From: Chryseobacterium aurantiacum
GTDB taxonomy: Bacteria; Bacteroidota; Bacteroidia; Flavobacteriales; Weeksellaceae
Assembly (NCBI RefSeq): GCF_003020585.1
Contig: NZ_PXUE01000003.1
Location: forward strand, 372,001-436,000
Length of the DNA: 64,000 nt
Reading direction: 5' to 3'
Below the pieces are notes generated by a model. The model made no database searches and was not told where the DNA came from. It saw nothing but the letters and a program-made list of their open reading frames with translations. Position numbers and translations under genes: made by a program. Position 1 is the first letter of the stretch. Each line of letters starts with the position of its first letter. Positions 17,691-25,507 of this stretch are shown piece by piece.

Positions 17691-17734
17691 AAACCGCAGA
17701 CTCACCAAAAATAGGCTGTTGCGGTTTATTTTTC
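17691..17734. terminator. Second terminator-like hairpin after glnN
   Basis: AAACCGCA (17691-17698) pairs with TGCGGTTT (17720-17727); A-runs before and T-runs after make it usable in both directions. Confidence 0.6.
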
Positions 17735-17761
17735 TTTAACATAAGCAAATAATATGTTAAA
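17735..17761. repeat. 9-9-9 inverted repeat upstream of the NlpC/P60 gene
   Basis: TTTAACATA (17735-17743), a 9-nt spacer, then TATGTTAAA (17753-17761): perfect 9-bp arms. It lies about 60 bp before a TACTTTTG -7 element. Could be an operator; no regulator is identified. Confidence 0.4.
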
Positions 17762-17784
17762 TAGTGTTAAAATAAGATCCTGAC

Positions 17785-17827
17785 AATTATCATATCAGGG
17801 GTCTTTTACTCGGAATCTCTACTTTTG
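17785..17827 (+). promoter_or_regulatory. Promoter region of the NlpC/P60 gene with an element shared with hemA
   Basis: AATTATCATAT (17785-17795) runs into TATCAGGGGT (17793-17802), and the -7 element TACTTTTG is at 17820-17827. The same 11-mer and 10-mer occur upstream of hemA (25447-25457 and 25462-25471) at nearly the same distance from its -7 element. Confidence 0.4.
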
Positions 17828-17878
17828 TATTGCTTTTGGAAATAAATATTCCTTTTTAACACGGTTAATCAAATATAT

Positions 17879-18589
17879 ATGAAGAAAAGAGTTTTGTTTT
17901 ATTTAGTTGCTTTAGTTACTACAGTATCATTGCAATCGTGCGCCACTAATTATGTAGTTTCTAAACCAGCAACTTACGCTAAAGAATACAAAACAGATGC
18001 CAAACTAGCTTCTATTGATAACAAAAAAATGGAGCTGGATAAGCAAAAACTTATCAACTCTTTTCTTGCAGAAAAGGCCGCATCTATAGCTAACGCTAAA
18101 AAAGCCATTAAGAATTCTGAGATTGCTAAAGCAGTCAGATATAATAAAACCATTGACGGTATCCTTACTGAAGCTGAAACATACCTTGGAACTCCTTACA
18201 GATATGGAGGAACTACAAGAAGAGGTATAGATTGTTCAGCTTTTGTTCTTTCCGTATTCGGAGCAGCAGCAGGTCTTAGCTTACCAAGAGTAGCAGCATC
18301 TCAGGCTCAGGAGGGAGAAAGAATTGAAAAGGAAAGCCTACAGAAAGGAGACTTAATTTTCTTTTCTCATGGAAGAAGAATTTCTCACGTAGGTATTGTA
18401 GAAAGTGTTACTGAAGAAGGGGAAGTAAAATTCATCCACGCAGCAACATCAAAGGGAGTAATGATCTCTTCACTGAATGACTCTTATTGGGGACCTAAGT
18501 ACAGATTCGCAAAAAGAGTAATCAACGAAGAGGGAGAAGCTTATAACAACCTAGCGTCTACCGCTCCAGCTACACCAGCAAATTTTTAA
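17879..18589 (+). CDS. NlpC/P60-family lipoprotein (peptidoglycan endopeptidase)
   Basis: 236 residues. The signal peptide ends in the lipobox LQSC, giving lipidated Cys21. A Lys/Ala-rich linker (~22-95) leads to the NlpC/P60 domain (~98-210): TPYRYGGTTRRGIDCSAFV carries catalytic Cys119, RRISHVGIVES carries His170 and KFIHAATSKG carries His187, so the papain-like triad is complete. It probably cleaves muropeptide stems (between D-Glu and the diamino acid) in the periplasm while anchored to a membrane. Its C-terminus is Ala/Pro-rich. Monocistronic, with a terminator 28 bp downstream. Its promoter shares an unusual element with hemA. Confidence 0.94.
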   Translation: MKKRVLFYLVALVTTVSLQSCATNYVVSKPATYAKEYKTDAKLASIDNKKMELDKQKLINSFLAEKAASIANAKKAIKNSEIAKAVRYNKTIDGILTEAETYLGTPYRYGGTTRRGIDCSAFVLSVFGAAAGLSLPRVAASQAQEGERIEKESLQKGDLIFFSHGRRISHVGIVESVTEEGEVKFIHAATSKGVMISSLNDSYWGPKYRFAKRVINEEGEAYNNLASTAPATPANF

Positions 18590-18616
18590 TTTTATAAATA
18601 ATTGATTTAAATAATG

Positions 18617-18643
18617 AAGCCATCAGAATCTGATGGCTTTTTT
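18617..18643 (+). terminator. Terminator after the NlpC/P60 gene
   Basis: AAGCCATCAG/CTGATGGCTT arms with a 3-nt loop and a T-tract. Confidence 0.88.
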
Positions 18644-18692
18644 ATGTAGTTTATCTAAATAAACTGAAGTTCAAACAACGATTATCTTTACC

Positions 18693-19268
18693 TTAGCTAT
18701 TCCGATCTATCTCTATATCGAGTTTATACAACAGTCCATATATTTCAGAAAGTGAAAACTTGGCCTTTTTAAGCCTATTTAAAGCCGGATCTATCGAATA
18801 ATTGGACGACGTCCTCAAATCTGCCTTTTCAAGGTTTGTACTATCGAAAACAGCGCCAGACAAGTCGCAGTTACTAATGATTGCATTGGATAAATCGCAT
18901 TCAGTAAAATCAACTTCAATCAACCTGGAATTTCTGAAAACAGTTTTCTTAATGGAAGTTTGATAAAATATAGAGTTATTCAGAGAGCAACCCTCAAATG
19001 TAAATGACATTCCAAATTCATTGCAATTACTGAATTCAAGTCCAAACATTTTGCATTCTTTAAAATTTACGTCTCTAAATGCTGTACCAACAAGCTTTGC
19101 CATGCTAAGATTACATTCTAAAAACTCACAGTCTGTAAAACTGAAACCCGATAGATTTATATATTCAAAACTGCAGTTTCTAAAAGTACAATTCTCATAC
19201 TCTCCTTTTTCTAATTGGGAGCAATCTACGTTTTCAAAGTCCTGATCTAAGACATAGGCTTCTTTCAT
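18693..19268 (-). CDS. Pentapeptide-repeat protein
   Basis: 191 residues, nearly all of which are A(D/N)LxF-type pentapeptide repeats (CTFRNCSFEYINLSGFSFTD, FLECNLSMAKLVGTAF, VFRNSRLIEVDFTECDLSNA, SNCDLSGAVFDSTNLEKADL), predicting a right-handed quadrilateral beta-helix. The C-terminal ~40 residues (SIDPALNRLKKAKFSLSEIY, then a Leu/Ile-rich helix) look like the dimerising tail of McbG/Qnr-type proteins, which mimic DNA and protect gyrase. Resistance is not shown; many chromosomal relatives have no known role. No signal peptide. Starts ATG 19268; no operon partner. Confidence 0.85.
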   Translation of the reverse strand: MKEAYVLDQDFENVDCSQLEKGEYENCTFRNCSFEYINLSGFSFTDCEFLECNLSMAKLVGTAFRDVNFKECKMFGLEFSNCNEFGMSFTFEGCSLNNSIFYQTSIKKTVFRNSRLIEVDFTECDLSNAIISNCDLSGAVFDSTNLEKADLRTSSNYSIDPALNRLKKAKFSLSEIYGLLYKLDIEIDRNS

Positions 19269-19384
19269 AAAAATATAATGATTTATGGGTATAACTTCAC
19301 TGTCTGCTTATTTTGCAGAGCTAATAATAAGACTAGACATCTCCTCTTTACAGCTTTATTGGTTTGCCTAAAGAGAATAAATAC

Positions 19385-20614
19385 CTATACTAAACTGTTT
19401 TGGTCTGAATAATTAAGTTTAAAGAAAATAAAGGTCATCATTGAGAAAGCCAGCAAGGAGCTACCTCCATAACTGAAATACGGAAGAGGAATTCCTACTG
19501 TTGGAAAAAGCCCCATAACCATCCCTAAATTGATTGAAAAGTGCATCAGCAGGATCGAAGCAAAGCAATATCCAAATACGCGATTAAAAGTGGATTTCTG
19601 TTTTTCAGCCAGATAATAGATTCGGCCAATATAAACCATGTAGCACAAAATAAGAAGAGCGCTTCCCGCGAATCCCCATTCTTCTCCTACTGTACAGAAT
19701 ATATAATCGGTTTCCTGCTCAGGAACAAACTTACCCTGGGTAACAGATCCTTCACGATATCCTTTTCCCCAAAGTCCTCCCGAACCGATTGCAGTCTTGG
19801 AATATAACAAGTTGTATCCTGAAGTATCTCTAAATGCTTTTTCTCCTTTGTAAAGAACCTCAATTCTTTCTCTCTGGTGCTTAGGAAGCTTCTCCAAGAT
19901 AAAAGGGGAACCAAATGCCAAGCCACAAAGCAAAAGAACAGACCCTGTAATTCCGGAAATAGAAATCACATCCCAGGACATTCTATGATAGTTCATGGCA
20001 ATTAAAACACCAGCTATTACTAAAATAGCCACAGCCACATAAACCGGAGGTATGGCCAGTGAAACAAGGAAAACTCCAGCAAAAATAAAACCTACGCCAA
20101 ATAACATTCCACTAAGTCCTTCTCTGTATAAAGCAATGAAAAATGCGATAAATACAAGCATAGACCCAACATCAGGAATAGCAAGTACAACTACCGCCGG
20201 AATACCAATAACGGCCAAAGCTGTTAACAGGGACTTCCTGTTTTTCAGGTTAAAATCCGGTCCGGAAACATAATTGGCAAGCATTAAAGCTGTACCAATT
20301 TTTGCAAATTCTACAGGCTGCATGGTAAAACTTCCGAACTTATACCAATTCTTCTGTCCAAGGATTTCTTTTCCAAAAGGAAAAAGCCCTATCAGCAAGA
20401 GAACACCCCCAATATAAATAATCCCGGACATATTCTCGAAAAACTTACTTCTTCCTACAAATATGATAAGACCTACAAATACAGATATACAGAAGAAAAC
20501 CAACTGTTTTTCTCCTAACTTCTGGTCAACACTGTAAATATTTGCAATGGCAAAAATGCAAAGCAGGAAGTACAGCCCAAGGCCCAGTTTATCTATTCCT
20601 TCAGTCCATTTCAT
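19385..20614 (-). CDS. rodA: Rod-shape SEDS peptidoglycan polymerase RodA
   Basis: 409 residues with about ten transmembrane segments, the SEDS (FtsW/RodA/SpoVE) layout. RodA polymerises lipid II glycan strands in the inner membrane together with PBP2 in the elongasome. Family stretches visible are QPVEFAKIGTALMLANY, GSMLVFIAFF, TAIGSGGLWGKGYREGSVTQ (the conserved loop ahead of the last helices), EQETDYIFCTVGEEWGF and TVGIPLPYFSYGGSSLLA near the C-terminus. It overlaps the end of mrdA by 4 bp and ends the mre operon. RodA rather than FtsW because of the neighbours. Confidence 0.96.
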   Translation of the reverse strand: MKWTEGIDKLGLGLYFLLCIFAIANIYSVDQKLGEKQLVFFCISVFVGLIIFVGRSKFFENMSGIIYIGGVLLLIGLFPFGKEILGQKNWYKFGSFTMQPVEFAKIGTALMLANYVSGPDFNLKNRKSLLTALAVIGIPAVVVLAIPDVGSMLVFIAFFIALYREGLSGMLFGVGFIFAGVFLVSLAIPPVYVAVAILVIAGVLIAMNYHRMSWDVISISGITGSVLLLCGLAFGSPFILEKLPKHQRERIEVLYKGEKAFRDTSGYNLLYSKTAIGSGGLWGKGYREGSVTQGKFVPEQETDYIFCTVGEEWGFAGSALLILCYMVYIGRIYYLAEKQKSTFNRVFGYCFASILLMHFSINLGMVMGLFPTVGIPLPYFSYGGSSLLAFSMMTFIFFKLNYSDQNSLV

Positions 20615-22638
20615 TGCTTGGCAGGTTTAATATTTTTAGTTTCTTCGTTTATTCTCTGTTGCAATTTGGCTTTCTGTTGTTTTACAAACTCCAGACTGTC
20701 CTGCATTTTTTTACGCTTAATAGAATCCGCTTTAGAATCTACATAAAGACCCTTGCGCTTTAGATCAGCTATCCATTGTCTTTTATATTCAGGCATAAAG
20801 CTTGCGCCAGTCATCTTTTTGTAAAGATTTTCTCTTTTAAGATCACCTGTAATATATTTTTCAGCAATTACAGTACAGGCAGGTCCCGCCCATGTTGCTC
20901 CAAATCCCGCATGCTCCATTACAGCAACTACTACAATTTTAGGTTTGTCTGCAGGGGCAATCAGTACGAAGATTGAGTTATCTTTCCCTTGAGGAACCTG
21001 AGCCGTACCTGTTTTGGCAAGCTGTGTAAAATCATTGGATTTCAGGCTTCGTCCTGTTCCTCTAAGCACTACGGCCTCCATACCTTTCAATACCGGATCA
21101 AAATATTTAGGATCAACAAGTGTTTTATGCTTTACCTTGAATCTTGGATCTGGATTTGACTTTCCATCAATACCTTTAACAATATGAGGAGTATAGTACC
21201 AGCCTTTATTGGCAATGGCAGCAACAGAATTAGCCATCTGTAAAGGGGTAAGCATTACATCTCCCTGCCCCATTCCATTGAAGACTGCTCCTGTAGCCAA
21301 AGGATCCCAATTTTTGAAATCTTTTTTGCCACTATACTTATTTAAACTTTTTTGTCTTTTTTCATAAAACTCACCGCTCGGAATTCTTCCTTTTGCTCCT
21401 GAAGCCAAGTCATTATTTAAAAACTCACCCACACCAAAACTGTTCATAATGGCTTTCCATTCGTCTACTCCCTTGGATGGATCACCCGGATATTTATTCA
21501 TAATAGCCAGGTAAGCATGCGAAAAATAACAGTTACTGGATACCTGAATAGATGGGATTAGTGGATCTGCGCCACCGTGTCCTTTAATTCTTAATCCTTT
21601 GTAATAGAATCCGCCTCCACATGGGAAAATGGTATTCTCCGTCATTACTCCCATCTGCATTCCTGCAAGAGCCGTCAGCAATTTGAAAGTAGATCCCGGA
21701 GGATAGGCAGCCTGCACGGATCTGTCAAAAGTCGGTTTATTTTCATAAAGCGTATCTCTTGATAGTGCGTAAAGGTTTTTGGATTTATTTGGTCCTGTAA
21801 ATAAGTTTGGATCAACATCGGGGCCTGAAGCCAGCGTAAGAATTTCTCCATTGTTAGGATCTATGGCCACAATGGCACCGTGTTTATTTACCAGCATCTC
21901 TTCAGCCATTCTCTGAAGATCATAGTCAATGGTCAGCGTAATATCTTTTCCGGTAACAACATCCTTATCCAGTGTTCCGTTTTTATAAGACCCAATATTT
22001 CTAAGTCTGATATCTTTTTGAATATACTTAACCCCTTTTATCCCTCGAAGTTCCTTTTCGTAAGATTTTTCCACTCCTTTTTTCCCAATAAAGTCACCAG
22101 GAAGATAATAGGCAGAATCTTTTTTGATTTCGCCATCATTTACTTCATTGGTATACCCCAGAAGGTTTCCGGAAGTAGACACTTCATACTGACGCTGAGG
22201 TCTTTGCACAATATTAAAGGCAGGATATTTAAAAATAATTTCCTGTACTCTTGCAATATCTTCCCTGCTAAGATCCTTTAAGAAAGTCATAGGAGTCAGC
22301 TTAGAATAATATTTTTCTTTTTTAATGAAATCAATTTTTTTGATAAAATCAGCTTTACTAATCTTCATTAGGCCACAAAAACCCAATGTATCAAAATCCG
22401 GCTTCATCAAGGCCTGTGTAAAGGAAATTTCATAGGCAGGCTGATTTCCTACCATGATTTTACCATTTCTGTCAAAAATTACCCCACGTTGCGGAATAAT
22501 ATATTCAGTTTTAATGGAAGTATTGGCTGCATTCAATGCGTAACGGTCTGTAAACAGCTGTAAATAAGCAAGCCTCGCTACAAAAATAAGAGCGATTACA
22601 ACAAGGATGGAAAAAATTTTTAAATAACGTGTGTTCAA
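20611..22638 (-). CDS. mrdA: Penicillin-binding protein 2 (transpeptidase)
   Basis: 675 residues. One N-terminal membrane helix (IFSILVVIALIFVARLAYL), a PBP dimerisation domain (~50-240), then the transpeptidase domain. Catalytic motifs: Ser316 and Lys319 in YPPGSTFKLL, SSNCYF as SxN, and LAKTGTAQVPQG as KTG. It crosslinks new wall during elongation with RodA, MreC and MreD. The C-terminus (RKKMQDSLEFVKQQKAKLQQ) is a Lys/Gln-rich cytoplasm-like tail extending past the transpeptidase domain. It overlaps both mreD and rodA by 4 bp, so translation is likely coupled. Confidence 0.96.
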   Translation of the reverse strand: MNTRYLKIFSILVVIALIFVARLAYLQLFTDRYALNAANTSIKTEYIIPQRGVIFDRNGKIMVGNQPAYEISFTQALMKPDFDTLGFCGLMKISKADFIKKIDFIKKEKYYSKLTPMTFLKDLSREDIARVQEIIFKYPAFNIVQRPQRQYEVSTSGNLLGYTNEVNDGEIKKDSAYYLPGDFIGKKGVEKSYEKELRGIKGVKYIQKDIRLRNIGSYKNGTLDKDVVTGKDITLTIDYDLQRMAEEMLVNKHGAIVAIDPNNGEILTLASGPDVDPNLFTGPNKSKNLYALSRDTLYENKPTFDRSVQAAYPPGSTFKLLTALAGMQMGVMTENTIFPCGGGFYYKGLRIKGHGGADPLIPSIQVSSNCYFSHAYLAIMNKYPGDPSKGVDEWKAIMNSFGVGEFLNNDLASGAKGRIPSGEFYEKRQKSLNKYSGKKDFKNWDPLATGAVFNGMGQGDVMLTPLQMANSVAAIANKGWYYTPHIVKGIDGKSNPDPRFKVKHKTLVDPKYFDPVLKGMEAVVLRGTGRSLKSNDFTQLAKTGTAQVPQGKDNSIFVLIAPADKPKIVVVAVMEHAGFGATWAGPACTVIAEKYITGDLKRENLYKKMTGASFMPEYKRQWIADLKRKGLYVDSKADSIKRKKMQDSLEFVKQQKAKLQQRINEETKNIKPAKQ

Positions 22639-23141
22639 ACTTTTTGTTTGATTTTAAATATTAATGCGTAGATGACGATAAAGATAAATGAAATAACACT
22701 TGTTACCAACACATTAAATAATATTTCAAAAAATCTGCTAAACTTAAAGAACTCTATATACTGTACTAAAAGCTGATGCAGAAAGATACTTGAAAATAAA
22801 AACAGCAAAAACTGCGCCCATTGAAGGGACTGAAAAGAAAAAAAGTCTGTGGAAGTATCTGTGGAGGTCCTGAATATCAATGTTCTAAAATAAGCAATCA
22901 ATGTTGTAGCAAAGGCATTGATCCCCCATGAATAAAGGAATCCATCAATTGCCAACCCCATTAAAAAACTTAAAGCCAAGAACTGAAATTTGTTTCTAAA
23001 GAAAGGATAGAACATGACAAATACAGGATATAACACCGGAGTATATTTCCCGAAAAGAGTAATCCTGTTCAATACAAATACCTGTAATGCAACAAGAAAA
23101 ATCATGATCAATATGTCCGTAAATAAAGTCCTGCTAATCAT
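22635..23141 (-). CDS. mreD: Rod shape-determining protein MreD
   Basis: 168 residues with five or six hydrophobic segments (TDILIMIFLVALQVFVLNRI, YPVFVMFYPFF, FLALSFLMGLAIDGFLYSW, FNVLVTSVISFIFIVIYALI). MreD is an integral membrane elongasome component that works with MreC. The sequence is poorly conserved as in all MreD; the call rests on size, hydropathy, the GLAIDGF stretch and its place between mreC and mrdA. It overlaps mreC by 8 bp and mrdA by 4 bp. Confidence 0.92.
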   Translation of the reverse strand: MISRTLFTDILIMIFLVALQVFVLNRITLFGKYTPVLYPVFVMFYPFFRNKFQFLALSFLMGLAIDGFLYSWGINAFATTLIAYFRTLIFRTSTDTSTDFFSFQSLQWAQFLLFLFSSIFLHQLLVQYIEFFKFSRFFEILFNVLVTSVISFIFIVIYALIFKIKQKV

Positions 23142-23988
23142 TTTCTTTCTTTATTACAGCTTGCATAGTATCCTGAATCTTTTGCACTTCTGCTTTTTTA
23201 AGATTCTTTATTACATACACTTTATTCAACGCTCCCATTTTTTCACTCAGTTCAACTGAGATATCCCAGAATCCTGTTTTATTATCTACAGAATAACCGG
23301 CAATAGTACCAATAGTAACCCCTTTCGGGAAGATTGCCGACTTTCCGTCTGTAACAACCGTATCTCCTATTTTTAATGCTACATATTTTGGAATGTCTGC
23401 AAGATGCATAACCCTTGAGTTATCTCCATTCCATGTTAAGGTACCAAAATATCCTGAATTTTTGAGTGCTGCATTAATTCTGATCTTGTTTACACTCAAT
23501 ACAGACTGAACCAGTGCATAACTATCTGTAGAATTAATCACAATCCCCGCGATTCCTCTAGGTCCCATTATTCCCATTTGAGGAAAGACCCCGTCTCTTT
23601 TACCACGATTGATTGTAAAATAATTATTTCTTCTGTTGATACTGTTAAAAACAATTTCTCCATCAACAAAAGTATAGATCTGCCCACCACCAATGGTGTC
23701 ATGAACTTTTCTGAAAACAGGGTTTTTCGCTCCGTCTTTCCCATAAAGTTCAGTCATAAGGGCTTTATTCTGAACCACAAGATCCTCATTGATCTGTTTT
23801 AGCTTCAGATAAGAAACTCCTTCATCAATATATCCAGAAACCCAGGAGTTAAAAGCAGCTGTTTGGCCGGCAACCCAGGATTTCTGCATGGCATTTCTGG
23901 TGAATATCAAAACCAGAGCAATAATTTGCAGGAATATAAAGAAGACAAAGAGTGTGTTCTTCGAAAATAGTCTCAGCAAAAATCCCAT
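23134..23988 (-). CDS. mreC: Rod shape-determining protein MreC
   Basis: 284 residues. One N-terminal membrane helix (TLFVFFIFLQIIALVLIFT), a short coiled coil (~60-95, LKLKQINEDLVVQNKALMTE), then the two periplasmic beta-barrel domains of MreC (YFTINRGKRDGVFPQMGIMG, GIAGIVINSTDSYALVQSVL, GDTVVTDGKSAIFPKGVTIG). MreC activates PBP2-RodA. The charged tail (KKAEVQKIQDTMQAVIKKEN) continues past the usual domain. It starts 28 bp after mreB and overlaps mreD by 8 bp. Confidence 0.95.
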   Translation of the reverse strand: MGFLLRLFSKNTLFVFFIFLQIIALVLIFTRNAMQKSWVAGQTAAFNSWVSGYIDEGVSYLKLKQINEDLVVQNKALMTELYGKDGAKNPVFRKVHDTIGGGQIYTFVDGEIVFNSINRRNNYFTINRGKRDGVFPQMGIMGPRGIAGIVINSTDSYALVQSVLSVNKIRINAALKNSGYFGTLTWNGDNSRVMHLADIPKYVALKIGDTVVTDGKSAIFPKGVTIGTIAGYSVDNKTGFWDISVELSEKMGALNKVYVIKNLKKAEVQKIQDTMQAVIKKEND

Positions 23989-24016
23989 TCAGATATAAAG
24001 TCGTAAAAAGTTAAAA

Positions 24017-25042
24017 TTATTTAATTAAGAAATTGAATTTATCCATATTCTTAAGGGCAATACCTGTTCCACGAACTACAGCTCTTAACGGATCTTCCGC
24101 TACAAATACAGGAAGACCTGTCTTTTTGTGAATTCTGTCCGCAAGACCTCTTAGCAACGCTCCTCCTCCGGCAAGATAAATACCGGTTTTATAGATATCA
24201 GCGGCCAATTCCGGTGGAGTAAGAGAAAGAGTTTCCATTACAGCATCTTCAATTCTAATGATAGACTTGTCTAATGCACGTGCAATTTCTTTGTATCCAA
24301 CCATAATTTCTTTAGGCTTACCTGTAATAAGGTCTCTACCTTGTACCGGGATATCTTCGATGTCTACATCAAGATCTTCTACTGCAGAACCTACTTCAAT
24401 TTTGATTCTTTCAGCAGTTCTTTCCCCGATATAAAGGTTATGGTGAGTTCTTAAGTAATAAGCAATATCATTGGTAAATACGTCTCCTGCAATTTTCACA
24501 GATTTATCACATACAATACCTCCTAAAGCTACTACAGCAATCTCCGTAGTACCTCCACCTATATCGATGATCATATTACCTTCAGGTTTTTGTACATCTA
24601 TTCCAACTCCTATAGCGGCTGCCATTGGCTCATAGATCAATCTCACTTCTTTTGCATTTACTTTCTGAGCAGAATCTCTTACCGCTCTTTTTTCAACTTC
24701 AGTGATACCAGAAGGAATACAGATTACAATTCTTAATGCAGGCTGTATGAATTTACCTTTAATTCCAGGAATTTTTTTGATAAATTCCTTAATCATGTGT
24801 TCAGAAGCGTGGAAATCTGCAATAACCCCATCTTTCAAAGGACGGATGGTCTTGATATCCTCGTGAGTTTTACCTTGCATATGCTTAGCCTGTTCACCTA
24901 CAGCAATGGGTTTACCCGTAGAACGTTCAATCGCGACAATTGACGGTTGATCAATAACAATTTTATTATTATGGATGATAAGGGTATTAGCTGTTCCTAG
25001 GTCTATCGCAATTTCTTGCGTAAACATATCAAATAAACTCAT
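24017..25042 (-). CDS. mreB: Actin-like cell-shape protein MreB
   Basis: 341 residues, normal MreB length. The actin-like ATPase motifs are clear: IAIDLGTANTLIIHNNK (phosphate 1), NMIIDIGGGTTEIAVVALGG (phosphate 2) and GIYLAGGGALLRGLADR (adenosine loop). MreB forms membrane-bound filaments that direct lateral wall synthesis. The amphipathic N-terminus is short (MSLFDMF), consistent with membrane association. It leads the five-gene operon mreB-mreC-mreD-mrdA-rodA, with a TATCTTTG promoter element 25 bp upstream. Confidence 0.98.
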   Translation of the reverse strand: MSLFDMFTQEIAIDLGTANTLIIHNNKIVIDQPSIVAIERSTGKPIAVGEQAKHMQGKTHEDIKTIRPLKDGVIADFHASEHMIKEFIKKIPGIKGKFIQPALRIVICIPSGITEVEKRAVRDSAQKVNAKEVRLIYEPMAAAIGVGIDVQKPEGNMIIDIGGGTTEIAVVALGGIVCDKSVKIAGDVFTNDIAYYLRTHHNLYIGERTAERIKIEVGSAVEDLDVDIEDIPVQGRDLITGKPKEIMVGYKEIARALDKSIIRIEDAVMETLSLTPPELAADIYKTGIYLAGGGALLRGLADRIHKKTGLPVFVAEDPLRAVVRGTGIALKNMDKFNFLIK

Positions 25043-25066
25043 ATTTTTCTTCTGATTTTAAGATTA

Positions 25067-25074
25067 CAAAGATA
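25067..25074 (-). promoter_or_regulatory. -7 element of the mre operon
   Basis: TATCTTTG (consensus TAnnTTTG) on the minus strand, 24 bp before the mreB ATG; no convincing -33 TTG is seen. Confidence 0.5.
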
Positions 25075-25443
25075 TAAATTTAACACTACTAAAGAAATTT
25101 CCCGCTAACATTATTTGGTTAAAATTTTATTAAAATTTATAATTCTTTATTAACTTTCTGTCTAGATAATTACAGAGTTTGAGTTAAACTAAAATTAATG
25201 AGGGAAATTGAGGGCTCAAAAGACTAAATAACAAAAGGGTAAAATGACAAAAAAACAACCTGAAAACGAAAAGACAAAAGAGTTAAAATTGTGTTTAGGG
25301 TTAAAAATGACCACATTCAAAAGATGAAAAAGCAAAATAAGTTTGAAAAACTATGCCGGATCTTTCCCTTTTTGCCGTTCTCTTCCTTTGTTTTTCCATT
25401 CCAAAAGTACCCATCTTACTACAAACCTCTTATAGTTTTTTAC

Positions 25444-25498
25444 GATAATTATCATATACAGTATCAGGGGTTGATTAATTAAAAAAATCGTAAATTTG
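25444..25498 (+). promoter_or_regulatory. hemA promoter with shared upstream element
   Basis: -33 TTG at 25471-25473 and -7 TAAATTTG at 25491-25498 with a 17-nt spacer, a good Bacteroidota promoter. Just upstream is the palindrome GATAATTATC (25444-25453), Fur-box-like in half-site sequence, inside the block AATTATCATAT...TATCAGGGGT also found before the NlpC/P60 gene. Confidence 0.65.
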
Positions 25499-25507
25499 CG
25501 ACTGCTT

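Larger units (their letters stand above)
25043..25507. other. Divergent mreB/hemA intergenic region
   Basis: 465 bp without a convincing gene. It holds the mreB -7 element (25067-25074), a purine-rich stretch at 25200-25345 rich in AAAAGAC-like runs, a 27-codon ORF at 25244-25327 with no family likeness, the GATAATTATC palindrome at 25444-25453 and the hemA promoter. Confidence 0.6.

Noticed and set aside
18693..19268. Calling the pentapeptide-repeat protein Qnr
   Set aside because: Repeat character alone does not show quinolone resistance; key loops were not compared.
25244..25327. 27-codon ORF in the mreB/hemA gap
   Set aside because: Very short, purine-rich, no homology recalled and no promoter; probably chance.
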